Virus record (IMG/VR): IMGVR_UViG_3300044731_000467
Span: 1-21,851 of that record
Length of the DNA stretch: 21,851 nucleotides
Reading direction: 5' to 3' (one strand)
DNA from: a virus
The notes under the pieces were generated by a model. That model saw only the letters and a program-made list of their open reading frames with translations. It did not search any database and was not told where the DNA came from. This document shows, one piece after another, positions 15,803 to 21,851 of this stretch. Every line of letters starts with the position of its first letter. Positions within the stretch are counted from its first letter, which is position 1. Made by a program: the position numbers and the translations under genes.

Positions 15803-15816
15803 GAGATACTTGACAA
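15796..15816. repeat. Perfect inverted repeat joining two divergent -35 boxes
   Basis: TTGTCAAG, 5-base spacer AGATA, CTTGACAA. Each 8-base arm contains one of the two divergent -35 hexamers plus one flanking base on each side. It may be an operator for a regulator that controls both directions, or simply the consequence of two consensus -35 boxes placed symmetrically. Confidence 0.9.
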
Positions 15817-15837
15817 TATTTTAAAATAGATTATAAT
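15810..15837 (+). promoter_or_regulatory. Consensus sigma70 promoter for the glycan gene cluster (plus strand)
   Basis: TTGACA (15810-15815), a 16-base AT-rich spacer, TATAAT (15832-15837). Both hexamers are perfect. The predicted start is near 15844, giving a leader of about 20 bases to the ATG at 15865. It is read by the unmodified host polymerase, so the glycosyltransferase cluster is probably expressed early. Confidence 0.88.
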
Positions 15838-15864
15838 AGTGCAAGTTTTTAAAAAGTTGAAAAT

Positions 15865-16542
15865 ATGATAATAGACTTACGAACTATTCCCACCGTGTGG
15901 ATCAATCTAGACAGCGCCACTGTAAACGCAAGTTTAATGGAACAACGTTTCCGTGAACATCGTTTTCAGACAACTTTTAGAAAGTCGGCTAGACAGATTG
16001 CACCACCATCCAATACTCCTAAAGTAATTGAACATTACGTAGGGTGTGCGCAATCTCATATCGATATTTTAGAGGACATGACTTATGCATGTCCTTTATT
16101 AATTTTAGAAGATGATTGTGAATTTACTAAAGACTTTCATCCAATGATTGAAATTCCAGATAATACTGATGCAGTGTATCTTGGCGTTTCTTCTGGCAAT
16201 CCACATTACATTACCAAAGAAGTAAACAAATATTTTATGAGAATTGGTAAAATTTTAGCAACACATGCGATTTTATATATCAACAATGATTATAGAAAAA
16301 TGATTGCTGAAATTGCCAAATTGTATGCATATAGGTTAAGGATACCATTTGATAATGGCTGCGCGCTTATTCAAGAGCGATTTAATGTTTTAACTCCCAA
16401 TAAACCATTTTTTGTTCAATCTGATGCAAGAGAAAGTGCAAATCGCTGGGAAGCTATTACGGCCAGACCTCTTGTAAATAAAAATAGTGAATTTCCTGTT
16501 AGGGAAGAAAACGTCACTCTTCAATTTCAGGTGCCAGCATGA
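15865..16542 (+). CDS. GT25-like glycosyltransferase (LPS-type), first copy
   Basis: Likely transfers a sugar, often galactose in this family, to a lipopolysaccharide- or capsule-type acceptor. The 225-residue product shows GT25 marks: VWINLDSA at 11-18 (the family's conserved N-terminal strand near x-NLD), GCAQSHIDIL (60-69), LLILEDDCEF with the EDD triad at 82-84 (nucleotide-sugar/metal site), and THAILYI (133-139). No signal peptide or membrane segment, so a cytoplasmic enzyme. It is the first gene behind the plus-strand sigma70 promoter. Its last 4 bases overlap the fucosyltransferase start. It is a paralogue of the gene at 17324, which begins with the same MIID and keeps GCA-x-SHIDIL. 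Donor and acceptor are unknown. Confidence 0.85.
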   Translation: MIIDLRTIPTVWINLDSATVNASLMEQRFREHRFQTTFRKSARQIAPPSNTPKVIEHYVGCAQSHIDILEDMTYACPLLILEDDCEFTKDFHPMIEIPDNTDAVYLGVSSGNPHYITKEVNKYFMRIGKILATHAILYINNDYRKMIAEIAKLYAYRLRIPFDNGCALIQERFNVLTPNKPFFVQSDARESANRWEAITARPLVNKNSEFPVREENVTLQFQVPA

Positions 16543-17327
16543 TTACATTTCAACATTTAGGAAAGTATGGGCGTCTTGGAAATCAAATGTTTCAATATGC
16601 CACTTTGTACTCGCTAGGAAAAACTTTAAACTATTCGATTGGGGTTCCATATAAAGCCAGAAGTTCAAATGACAAATTGGATTTTTGTTTATCTGATGGA
16701 TTTGAAATTAGCGCATCCGATTCTTCAAATGCATTTTCTACTTCAGTTTATGTCGAACCACATTTTAATTATGACTCAAACATTTTAAATATTCCAGATG
16801 GCTGTGATATTAGAGGGTATTTTCAATCTGAAAAATATTTTAAAAGTCATAAAAATGATTTAAAAAACAAAGAATTTAAATTTAAAACAGATGTTGAAAA
16901 CAAAGTCAAATCTTTATTTGATGGAAACGATTCAGAATTAATATCTGTACATATTAGACTGGGTGATTATGTGCATATTCAGGATTGTCACCCTATTTGT
17001 TCAATAGAATATTATAAACAAGCTTTATCTCAATTACCAAAAGACTGCCAAGTTATTTTGTTTAGTGATGATTATCCAAAAGCATTGGAGATGTTTAAGT
17101 CTTTTGGTATTAATGTTATGCTTATGGGAGGCAATGATAAATTTGTTGATATGTGTATGATGACAAAATGCGATTATCACGTAATTGCAAACAGTTCTTT
17201 TAGCTGGTGGGGAGCGTGGCTTTCTAATAGTAAAAAAATAATTGCTCCTAAGATATGGTTTGGCAATTCTCCTAATGTTGCAAAAAATTGGGATGATATT
17301 TATTGTGATGGGTGGGAATTAATATGA
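16539..17327 (+). CDS. GT11 alpha-1,2-fucosyltransferase
   Basis: Transfers fucose from GDP-fucose, usually to the 2-position of a terminal galactose (H-antigen linkage). It has 262 residues, close to bacterial WbsJ/FutC-type enzymes at around 300. Family motifs in order: the N-terminal GRLGNQMFQYA (11-21), motif I HIRLGDYV (138-145; HxRxGDY, GDP-fucose binding), the DCQVILFSDD segment (169-178) and IANSSFSWWGAWLS (216-229). No membrane segment. It is coupled to both neighbours by ATGA overlaps. The local pairing with a GT6 enzyme two genes on is notable. Acceptor specificity is not readable from sequence, but GT11 membership is firm. Confidence 0.94.
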   Translation: MITFQHLGKYGRLGNQMFQYATLYSLGKTLNYSIGVPYKARSSNDKLDFCLSDGFEISASDSSNAFSTSVYVEPHFNYDSNILNIPDGCDIRGYFQSEKYFKSHKNDLKNKEFKFKTDVENKVKSLFDGNDSELISVHIRLGDYVHIQDCHPICSIEYYKQALSQLPKDCQVILFSDDYPKALEMFKSFGINVMLMGGNDKFVDMCMMTKCDYHVIANSSFSWWGAWLSNSKKIIAPKIWFGNSPNVAKNWDDIYCDGWELI

Positions 17328-17995
17328 TTATCGACATACCTTCTGTAAAAACATATTATGTTAATATGGATAATAAACCAGAAAGAAAACAACAAACAGA
17401 AAAGTTGTTAAACGACTTAAATTTTACAAATTATCAAAGGTATTCGGCCAAAACTGGACAAAATGCAATTGAAGGTTGTGCCCTATCACACATTGATATT
17501 TTACGTTCAAATAAAGGAAATACTCCATTTCTAATTTTAGAAGATGATGTTACTGCTGCACAAGGGTATAGAAAACAAATTGAAGTTCCAGATGATGTAG
17601 ATGCAATTTATTTGGGATATTCAATGTGGGGGTATGACGCGGAGAGAGCAAAAAAGTTTTCTAAAATGGATACTCCGACTACATTTAAAAAGATTACAAA
17701 AAACATATATAAAATTTCAAACATGTTATCTACACATGCAATCATGTATTGCAGTGAAAGATATTCTAGCGCTGTAGCAGACGTAATGGAAACAGTGTGG
17801 AAAAATGAACAATGGCACTGTGATTATGCGTGTGCGTTAATACAAGAAGAATTTAATGTTTATGCTCCTTCAAATCCATATTTTTTCCAATATGATTACT
17901 GGACTATGCCGTGGACTTACGTCCCTTTAGAAAAATTTTATGAAATTAACATGGCATATAAGAAAGCAACTAATGACCACAGAATCAACCCCTAA
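17324..17995 (+). CDS. GT25-like glycosyltransferase, second copy
   Basis: A 223-residue GT25-type enzyme, paralogous to the gene at 15865: MIID start, YYVNMDNKPERK (11-22, the family's N-terminal pattern), GCALSHIDIL (51-60), LILEDDV with EDD at 73-75, and STHAIMY (136-142). The end, about 183-204, is rich in Tyr and Trp. I chose the ATG at 17324, which forms the usual ATGA overlap with the fucosyltransferase and reproduces the MIID start of its paralogue. A GTG at 17312 is in frame but is more likely part of the ribosome-binding region GGTGGGA. Cytoplasmic; acceptor unknown. It overlaps the GT6 gene. Confidence 0.85.
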   Translation: MIIDIPSVKTYYVNMDNKPERKQQTEKLLNDLNFTNYQRYSAKTGQNAIEGCALSHIDILRSNKGNTPFLILEDDVTAAQGYRKQIEVPDDVDAIYLGYSMWGYDAERAKKFSKMDTPTTFKKITKNIYKISNMLSTHAIMYCSERYSSAVADVMETVWKNEQWHCDYACALIQEEFNVYAPSNPYFFQYDYWTMPWTYVPLEKFYEINMAYKKATNDHRINP

Positions 17996-18677
17996 AGTCG
18001 GCCTATTGGTCATTGCAACCAATAAGTATATTTCATTTGTAGATCCATTAGTTGAAAGTGCTGATAAATGGTTTTTGCCAGAATGTGATGTAACATATTG
18101 CATTTTTACAAACAATTCAAAGCAATTGCAGACCAACCGACACTTTAATATGATGCAAATAGAGCATGAACCTTGGCCTGCACCTACCTTAAAGAGATAT
18201 GATTATTTTGATCAATATGAAGATTACTTAAAATCTTTTGATTATTTGTACTATTGTGATGCAGATATGAAATTTGTAGACATGGTAGGAAATGAAATCT
18301 TAGGAGAACTTGTTTCCACACTACATCCAGGATTTTGGGGTCAGTTAAATTTACAGTTTTCATACGAACGCAGACCAAATTGTAAAGCATATATTCCGTA
18401 TGGCAGTGGAAATGCTTATTATGCTGGAGGATTTAATGGAGGAAATGCGGAACAATTTTTAAAAATGTCAAAAATTATTGTGTCATGGAGAAAAGAAGAT
18501 GAACAAAATGGATTGGTTCCGGTTTGGCACGATGAGAGTTACATGAATAAATACATGTACTTGAAACCACCTACAAAGGTGTTAACTCCAAGTTATTGTT
18601 ATCCAGAATCTTGGAATATTCCTTTTGAAAAAAAGTTATTAGCATTAGATAAAAATCACAGCGAAATGAGATCATAA
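17973..18677 (+). CDS. GT6 family alpha-1,3-Gal/GalNAc transferase (ABO blood-group-like)
   Basis: Retaining glycosyltransferase related to the human ABO enzymes and alpha-1,3-galactosyltransferase. It adds Gal or GalNAc to a galactose-type acceptor. The 234-residue product is essentially the bare catalytic domain, with no membrane anchor. Matches to human ABO in order: YYCDADMKFVDMVGNEIL (human VCVDVDMEFRDHVGVEIL) with the metal-binding DxD at 96-98, STLHPGF (115-121), YERRP (131-135), AYIP, YYAGGFNGG (149-157), VWHDESYMNKY (184-194) with the catalytic Glu, and PTKVLTP (200-206). An upstream ATG at 17940 is possible, but the one at 17973 gives a more usual overlap with the preceding gene. 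GT6 genes have been reported in some bacteria and a cyanophage (P-SSM2, from memory). Confidence 0.95.
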   Translation: MTTESTPKVGLLVIATNKYISFVDPLVESADKWFLPECDVTYCIFTNNSKQLQTNRHFNMMQIEHEPWPAPTLKRYDYFDQYEDYLKSFDYLYYCDADMKFVDMVGNEILGELVSTLHPGFWGQLNLQFSYERRPNCKAYIPYGSGNAYYAGGFNGGNAEQFLKMSKIIVSWRKEDEQNGLVPVWHDESYMNKYMYLKPPTKVLTPSYCYPESWNIPFEKKLLALDKNHSEMRS

Positions 18678-18678
18678 T

Positions 18679-19221
18679 ATGTGGCAAGTCGATACGATTA
18701 AAAAATATAAAAACAATTTAGATTGCTTTGTAGAAACTGGTACGTGGAAGGGAGATGGCATACAAGTTGCTTTGGATTTAGGCTTTACATCTGTTTTGAG
18801 TTGTGATATTGACGAAGAAAATGTAAATAATGCTTTACGGCGATTTGCCGGAAAAGACGTAAGAGTATTTTTTTCTGATTCTTCGTCGTTTTTAAATAAT
18901 ATAATTCCAAAATTAACACAACCAGCATTGATATGGTTGGATGCACATGTGATGGCAGATCACACTGGTATTGTTTTTTCGCAACATCAGTTAAATTTGG
19001 CAAATCAACTAAATGTTGGTGTATGTCCTATTCTCAAAGAATTAGAATCAATAATTACCAACAACACCATTCAGCATACTATTTTAATAGATGATTATCA
19101 TTGTTTTGGTACTTGGGAATTTAATAATTTACAGGTGGATGAAGTAAAAAATTACATTTTAAATTTAAATTCAAATTATAAATTTTTAGTAGAACAAAAC
19201 ATACTTTGTTGTTATATTTAA
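18679..19221 (+). CDS. Class I SAM-methyltransferase-like protein
   Basis: A 180-residue Rossmann-type protein. The N-terminus has ETGTWKGDG (19-27), the equivalent of the glycine-rich SAM loop. VLSCDIDEENV follows, with acidic residues at the end of strand 2 (Asp43 and Asp45), which could bind the ribose. Then come LIWLDAH (84-90) and TILIDDYHCFG (134-144), in the order typical of a small methyltransferase family met in polysaccharide clusters and phages. It may methylate a sugar or lipid-linked glycan. It starts 1 base after the GT6 stop, inside the glycan operon. Substrate unknown; some members of such families lack proven activity, so the call is by pattern only. Confidence 0.68.
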   Translation: MWQVDTIKKYKNNLDCFVETGTWKGDGIQVALDLGFTSVLSCDIDEENVNNALRRFAGKDVRVFFSDSSSFLNNIIPKLTQPALIWLDAHVMADHTGIVFSQHQLNLANQLNVGVCPILKELESIITNNTIQHTILIDDYHCFGTWEFNNLQVDEVKNYILNLNSNYKFLVEQNILCCYI

Positions 19222-19237
19222 GACATTTAAAACATTT

Positions 19238-20110
19238 ATGAAAATTATTATTTGGGGACATAAGTTACACAGCCACACACATTCTTATATTCATGCAGGA
19301 TTTTACAAAGCTTTTAAATTTCTTGGTTATGATACTTATTGGTTTGATAATAATGATGATGTAAAAACGTTTAATTTTGATAATTGTTTATTTATAACAG
19401 AAACACAAGTTGATCAAAATATTCCTATATCGGTTTCTAGTAAATACGTTTTGCACAATTGTGATCCAAACAAATACAAAAATTTAAATATTTTAAATTT
19501 ACAAGTTTACTCTAATGGGATTGAAAATTCTGTTGGCGTGAGTGGCCAAAAAATAAACGACTGTATTTATTATGATTCAATTAAAAAATGTTTATACCAA
19601 CCGTGGGCTACAGATCTATTGCCAAATGAAATATATGACTATTATCATACTGCCGACAATAAAACAGCAGTTTGGATTGGATCAATATGGAATGGATACC
19701 ACGGAAATGTCAGTGAAATAAATCCCTTTATTGAATCATTGAGTTTGACTAATTATAAATTTTTAACATACTATTCCGGTAAAACTTCATTTGATGAAAA
19801 TAAATTTATTGTTCAATCAAACGAACTTGCACCAAGTATAGTTGGAAGATGGCAAAAAGTTAATGGTTATCTCCCTTGCAGAATATTTAAAAATATTAGT
19901 TATGGAAAACTGGGTATGACCAATAGCAAAACAGTGTATGAGCTTTTAGAAAATAATGTATTATACTCAGAAGATACGTCAAATCTTTTGTCTTTGTATC
20001 TTGGTACAGACGATACTACAAAAAGAAATATGTTTAAAAATTCTTTAAAACTAGTAAAAGAAAACCATACTTATATTAATAGAATAAATACTATTTTACA
20101 AATAATTTAA
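19238..20110 (+). CDS. Putative glycosyltransferase (GT-B-like), unassigned family
   Basis: A 290-residue protein from the glycan cluster. The N-terminus MKIIIWGHKLHSHTHSYIH with KAFKFLGYDTYWFDNND (24-40) resembles the first strand-helix-strand of GT-B enzymes, and is reminiscent of hypothetical glycosyltransferases of marine phages. A second Rossmann-like start VWIGSI occurs at 145-150. The best-conserved-looking block is CRIFKNISYGKLGMTNSK (214-231), placed where GT-B enzymes bind the nucleotide sugar. The DNA is very AT-rich. No signal peptide or membrane helix. The donor cannot be inferred. The gene starts 16 bases after the methyltransferase stop and its own TAA abuts the next ATG. Confidence 0.6.
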   Translation: MKIIIWGHKLHSHTHSYIHAGFYKAFKFLGYDTYWFDNNDDVKTFNFDNCLFITETQVDQNIPISVSSKYVLHNCDPNKYKNLNILNLQVYSNGIENSVGVSGQKINDCIYYDSIKKCLYQPWATDLLPNEIYDYYHTADNKTAVWIGSIWNGYHGNVSEINPFIESLSLTNYKFLTYYSGKTSFDENKFIVQSNELAPSIVGRWQKVNGYLPCRIFKNISYGKLGMTNSKTVYELLENNVLYSEDTSNLLSLYLGTDDTTKRNMFKNSLKLVKENHTYINRINTILQII

Positions 20111-20944
20111 ATGATATATTCAATATGCACTCAGTATAGAAATGAAGAAAACAAATTAAAACCTTGGATTTTATATCATGTTGAACAAGGGTTTAATACG
20201 TTTATTCTTTATGATGACCATTCTTCTGATAATTCTATTTTAATTTTAAAAGATATAATTCAAAGTTATAAAATTAATGTTATAATAAATCAAACAGACG
20301 TTAAAGAAAAAATGTATTCAAGTTCTTTACAGACAGAAGAATATCAAACAGATATACCATTAAACAAAAGAATTGCCAGATCATTTTTAAATGGGTTTAA
20401 TACTTTTAATAAATTAAATACCTCTGTCGAAGGAAAAAATAAATCATTTTGTGCGTTTGTAGATGTAGATGAGTGTTTGACAACTGATACTAACAAATCT
20501 GTAGTAGAAACAATTAATTTATTATTTGATTTACAAAAAACAAATCATTTATACGTTCCAAGTTTTGATGTAAATACTTCTTTTTTAAATACAGATTTTG
20601 AAGTATTTTTACAAAAAGATACACAATATCGTTGGTCTGAAACAGAAAGGCAAACATTTAAGAATGGAAAATTTTTACACAGAGGAAAATCTATTGTTAA
20701 ATTTGGATATGACTTTCCAATCAAACATGATTTACATTCATGGTCTATAGTACATTGTGCAGGAGCAGTCGGAACAAATTTTGAAACTGCAATTCCTTTA
20801 GACTCTAATAAAAATTGCAATAGCACAGATTTAAGAATACATCATTATCGGGTACCACCTAATGATGGATGTACATCTTTTTCTCAAAAAGATCCAACAA
20901 CATATAACGAGTTTAAGAAAGTATACAGTAAATATGAAATATGA
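20111..20944 (+). CDS. GT2/GT92-like glycosyltransferase
   Basis: A 277-residue protein of the Glyco_tranf_2_4/DUF23 type, which act on extracellular or cell-surface glycans. Family features: YRNEENKLKPWILYHVEQGF (9-28; RNE-x3-L-x2-W-x2-YH), FILYDDHSSDNS (31-42), AFVDVDEC (115-122; DxD metal site), a long insertion, and HHYRVPP (244-250) near the end. Cytoplasmic, no membrane span. The ATG directly follows the TAA of the preceding gene (no spacer), and the 3' end overlaps the mutase gene by 11 bases. Confidence 0.8.
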   Translation: MIYSICTQYRNEENKLKPWILYHVEQGFNTFILYDDHSSDNSILILKDIIQSYKINVIINQTDVKEKMYSSSLQTEEYQTDIPLNKRIARSFLNGFNTFNKLNTSVEGKNKSFCAFVDVDECLTTDTNKSVVETINLLFDLQKTNHLYVPSFDVNTSFLNTDFEVFLQKDTQYRWSETERQTFKNGKFLHRGKSIVKFGYDFPIKHDLHSWSIVHCAGAVGTNFETAIPLDSNKNCNSTDLRIHHYRVPPNDGCTSFSQKDPTTYNEFKKVYSKYEI

Positions 20945-21851
20945 TTACCTGATTGTGGGTTCTGGTCTTTTTGGTTCTATATATGCACAACAGTTAACCA
21001 AAGCTGGAAAAAAGTGCCTTATTATCGATAAAAGAAATAAACTCGGTGGAAATGTACGAACAGACGAAGTAGAAAGTATACACGTACATTCATATGGACC
21101 TCATATTTTTCATTGTAATGATTTAAAAATTTGGAAATATGTTAACTTGTATGCAAATTTTAATTCTTTTGTAAACAGACCAAAGGTAAATTATAATGAA
21201 AAAATTTATTCCTTTCCAATAAATTTGTTTACTATGTATCAGCTTTGGGGAACAAAAACGCCACAAGAAGCTGAAAAGAAACTAAATGAAGTGCGTGTTA
21301 AAATTTTAAATCCTAAAAATTTAGAAGAATGGATTTTATCTCAAGTAGGAGAAGAAATATATCAAACATTTGTTTATGGATATACAAAGAAACAATGGGG
21401 AAAATCTCCAAACGAATTGCCATCTTTTATTATAAAACGTTTGCCAATACGTTTAAATTATGATGACAACTATTATACGAGTAAATACCAAGGTATACCT
21501 ATTGGAGGATATACAAAAATGATGGAAAATATCATTGAAGGTATTGACATTGAACTTAATGTTGATTTTTTGAAAGATAGATCATATCTAGAGTCAAAAG
21601 CCAACAAAATCATTTACACTGGTATGATTGATGAGTTTTTTGATTATTCATTAGGAGAATTAGAGTATCGTGGATTGGAGTTCAAACATGAAGTGTTAGA
21701 TATTCCCGACTACCAAGGAAATGCATTGGTCAATTACACTAATTTTGAAATTCCTTACACCAGAATATGCGAACATAAACATTTTGAATTTGGAAATCAA
21801 CCAAAAACTGTTATCACTAAAGAATATCCAAAAGCATGGAAACGAGGCGAA
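20934..21851 (+). CDS. glf: UDP-galactopyranose mutase, 3'-truncated by the window edge
   Basis: Flavoenzyme that interconverts UDP-galactopyranose and UDP-galactofuranose, the donor for Galf-containing glycans. 306 codons are visible and the frame runs out of the window; typical enzymes are about 365-390 residues. Seen: FAD-binding GSGLFG (9-14), the IDKRNKLGGNV block (31-41), HSYGPHIFH (52-60), FPINLFTMYQLWG, GYTKKQWGKSP, LPIRLNYDDNYY, YQGIPIGGYTKM, YTGMIDEFFDY, LVNYTNFEIPYTRI and EHKHFE, all characteristic of Glf. The start at 20934 gives the MKYDYLIVGSG N-terminus. The ATG at 20941 in another frame stops at once. The neighbours are glycosyltransferases that could use the product. Confidence 0.95.
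   Translation, partial: MKYDYLIVGSGLFGSIYAQQLTKAGKKCLIIDKRNKLGGNVRTDEVESIHVHSYGPHIFHCNDLKIWKYVNLYANFNSFVNRPKVNYNEKIYSFPINLFTMYQLWGTKTPQEAEKKLNEVRVKILNPKNLEEWILSQVGEEIYQTFVYGYTKKQWGKSPNELPSFIIKRLPIRLNYDDNYYTSKYQGIPIGGYTKMMENIIEGIDIELNVDFLKDRSYLESKANKIIYTGMIDEFFDYSLGELEYRGLEFKHEVLDIPDYQGNALVNYTNFEIPYTRICEHKHFEFGNQPKTVITKEYPKAWKRGE

Noticed and set aside
17312-17323. GTG start for the second GT25-like gene
   Set aside because: The ATG at 17324 gives the ATGA overlap seen at other junctions here and the same MIID N-terminus as its paralogue.
17940-17972. Longer N-terminus for the GT6 gene
   Set aside because: It would add 11 residues before the expected first strand and lengthen the overlap with the preceding gene; it cannot be fully excluded.
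20941-20952. ATGA-type start of the mutase at 20941
   Set aside because: That frame reads ATG ATT ACC TGA and stops; the real start is 20934.
1-21851. tRNA genes, CRISPR arrays, insertion sequences, homing endonucleases
   Set aside because: None were seen by eye; the genes are packed with gaps of at most about 100 bases, leaving little room. A tRNA search program was not available.

Overview
The window is part of the genome of a T4-like myovirus, most likely a marine one. The evidence is a run of recognisable T4 virion genes in canonical order (14-15-16-17-18-19-20-[core proteins]-21-22-23) followed, on the opposite strand, by a gp3-like tail gene, uvsW and uvsY. The late-promoter motif is mostly CTAAATA rather than the T4 form TATAAATA, which is the variant I associate with marine cyanophages. 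The DNA is AT-rich, most strongly in the right third. Whether the host is a cyanobacterium, SAR11 or another marine bacterium cannot be told from the sequence.

Layout. Positions 1-12586 (+ strand) hold the neck, terminase, tail and head module: 3' part of gp14, gp15, gp16, gp17, a divergent gp18 tail sheath, two tandem gp19-type tail-tube proteins, the gp20 portal, two small prohead-core candidates, gp21 protease, an unknown Ser/Gly-rich protein, gp22 scaffold and gp23 major capsid protein. Late-promoter motifs sit just before genes 18, 20, 22 and 23. Positions 12611-12643 form a perfect 13-bp hairpin, A-rich on one side and T-rich on the other, which should end transcription from both directions. 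Positions 12665-15764 (- strand) run uvsY, uvsW, an Sm-like acidic protein and a gp3-like tail protein, with late motifs before uvsW and before the Sm-like gene.

Between uvsY and the next + strand gene, at about 15774-15837, lie two back-to-back near-consensus sigma70 promoters. Their -35 boxes form the arms of a perfect inverted repeat. From 15865 to the right edge (+ strand) is a tightly packed glycan island: GT25-like transferase, GT11 alpha-1,2-fucosyltransferase, a second GT25-like transferase, a GT6 (ABO blood-group-like) transferase, a methyltransferase-like protein, a putative glycosyltransferase, a GT2/GT92-like transferase, and UDP-galactopyranose mutase cut by the window end.

How it works together. 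The left module builds and fills the head and supplies the tail tube and sheath. The minus operon combines recombination (UvsY loads the recombinase, UvsW remodels branched DNA) with late tail completion. The right island looks able to make and transfer surface-type sugars (fucose, Gal/GalNAc, possibly galactofuranose). Its pairing of a GT11 fucosyltransferase with a GT6 enzyme parallels the two transferases that build vertebrate A/B blood-group antigens. That pairing is the most interesting point in the window. Whether the glycans decorate the virion or remodel the host surface is unknown.
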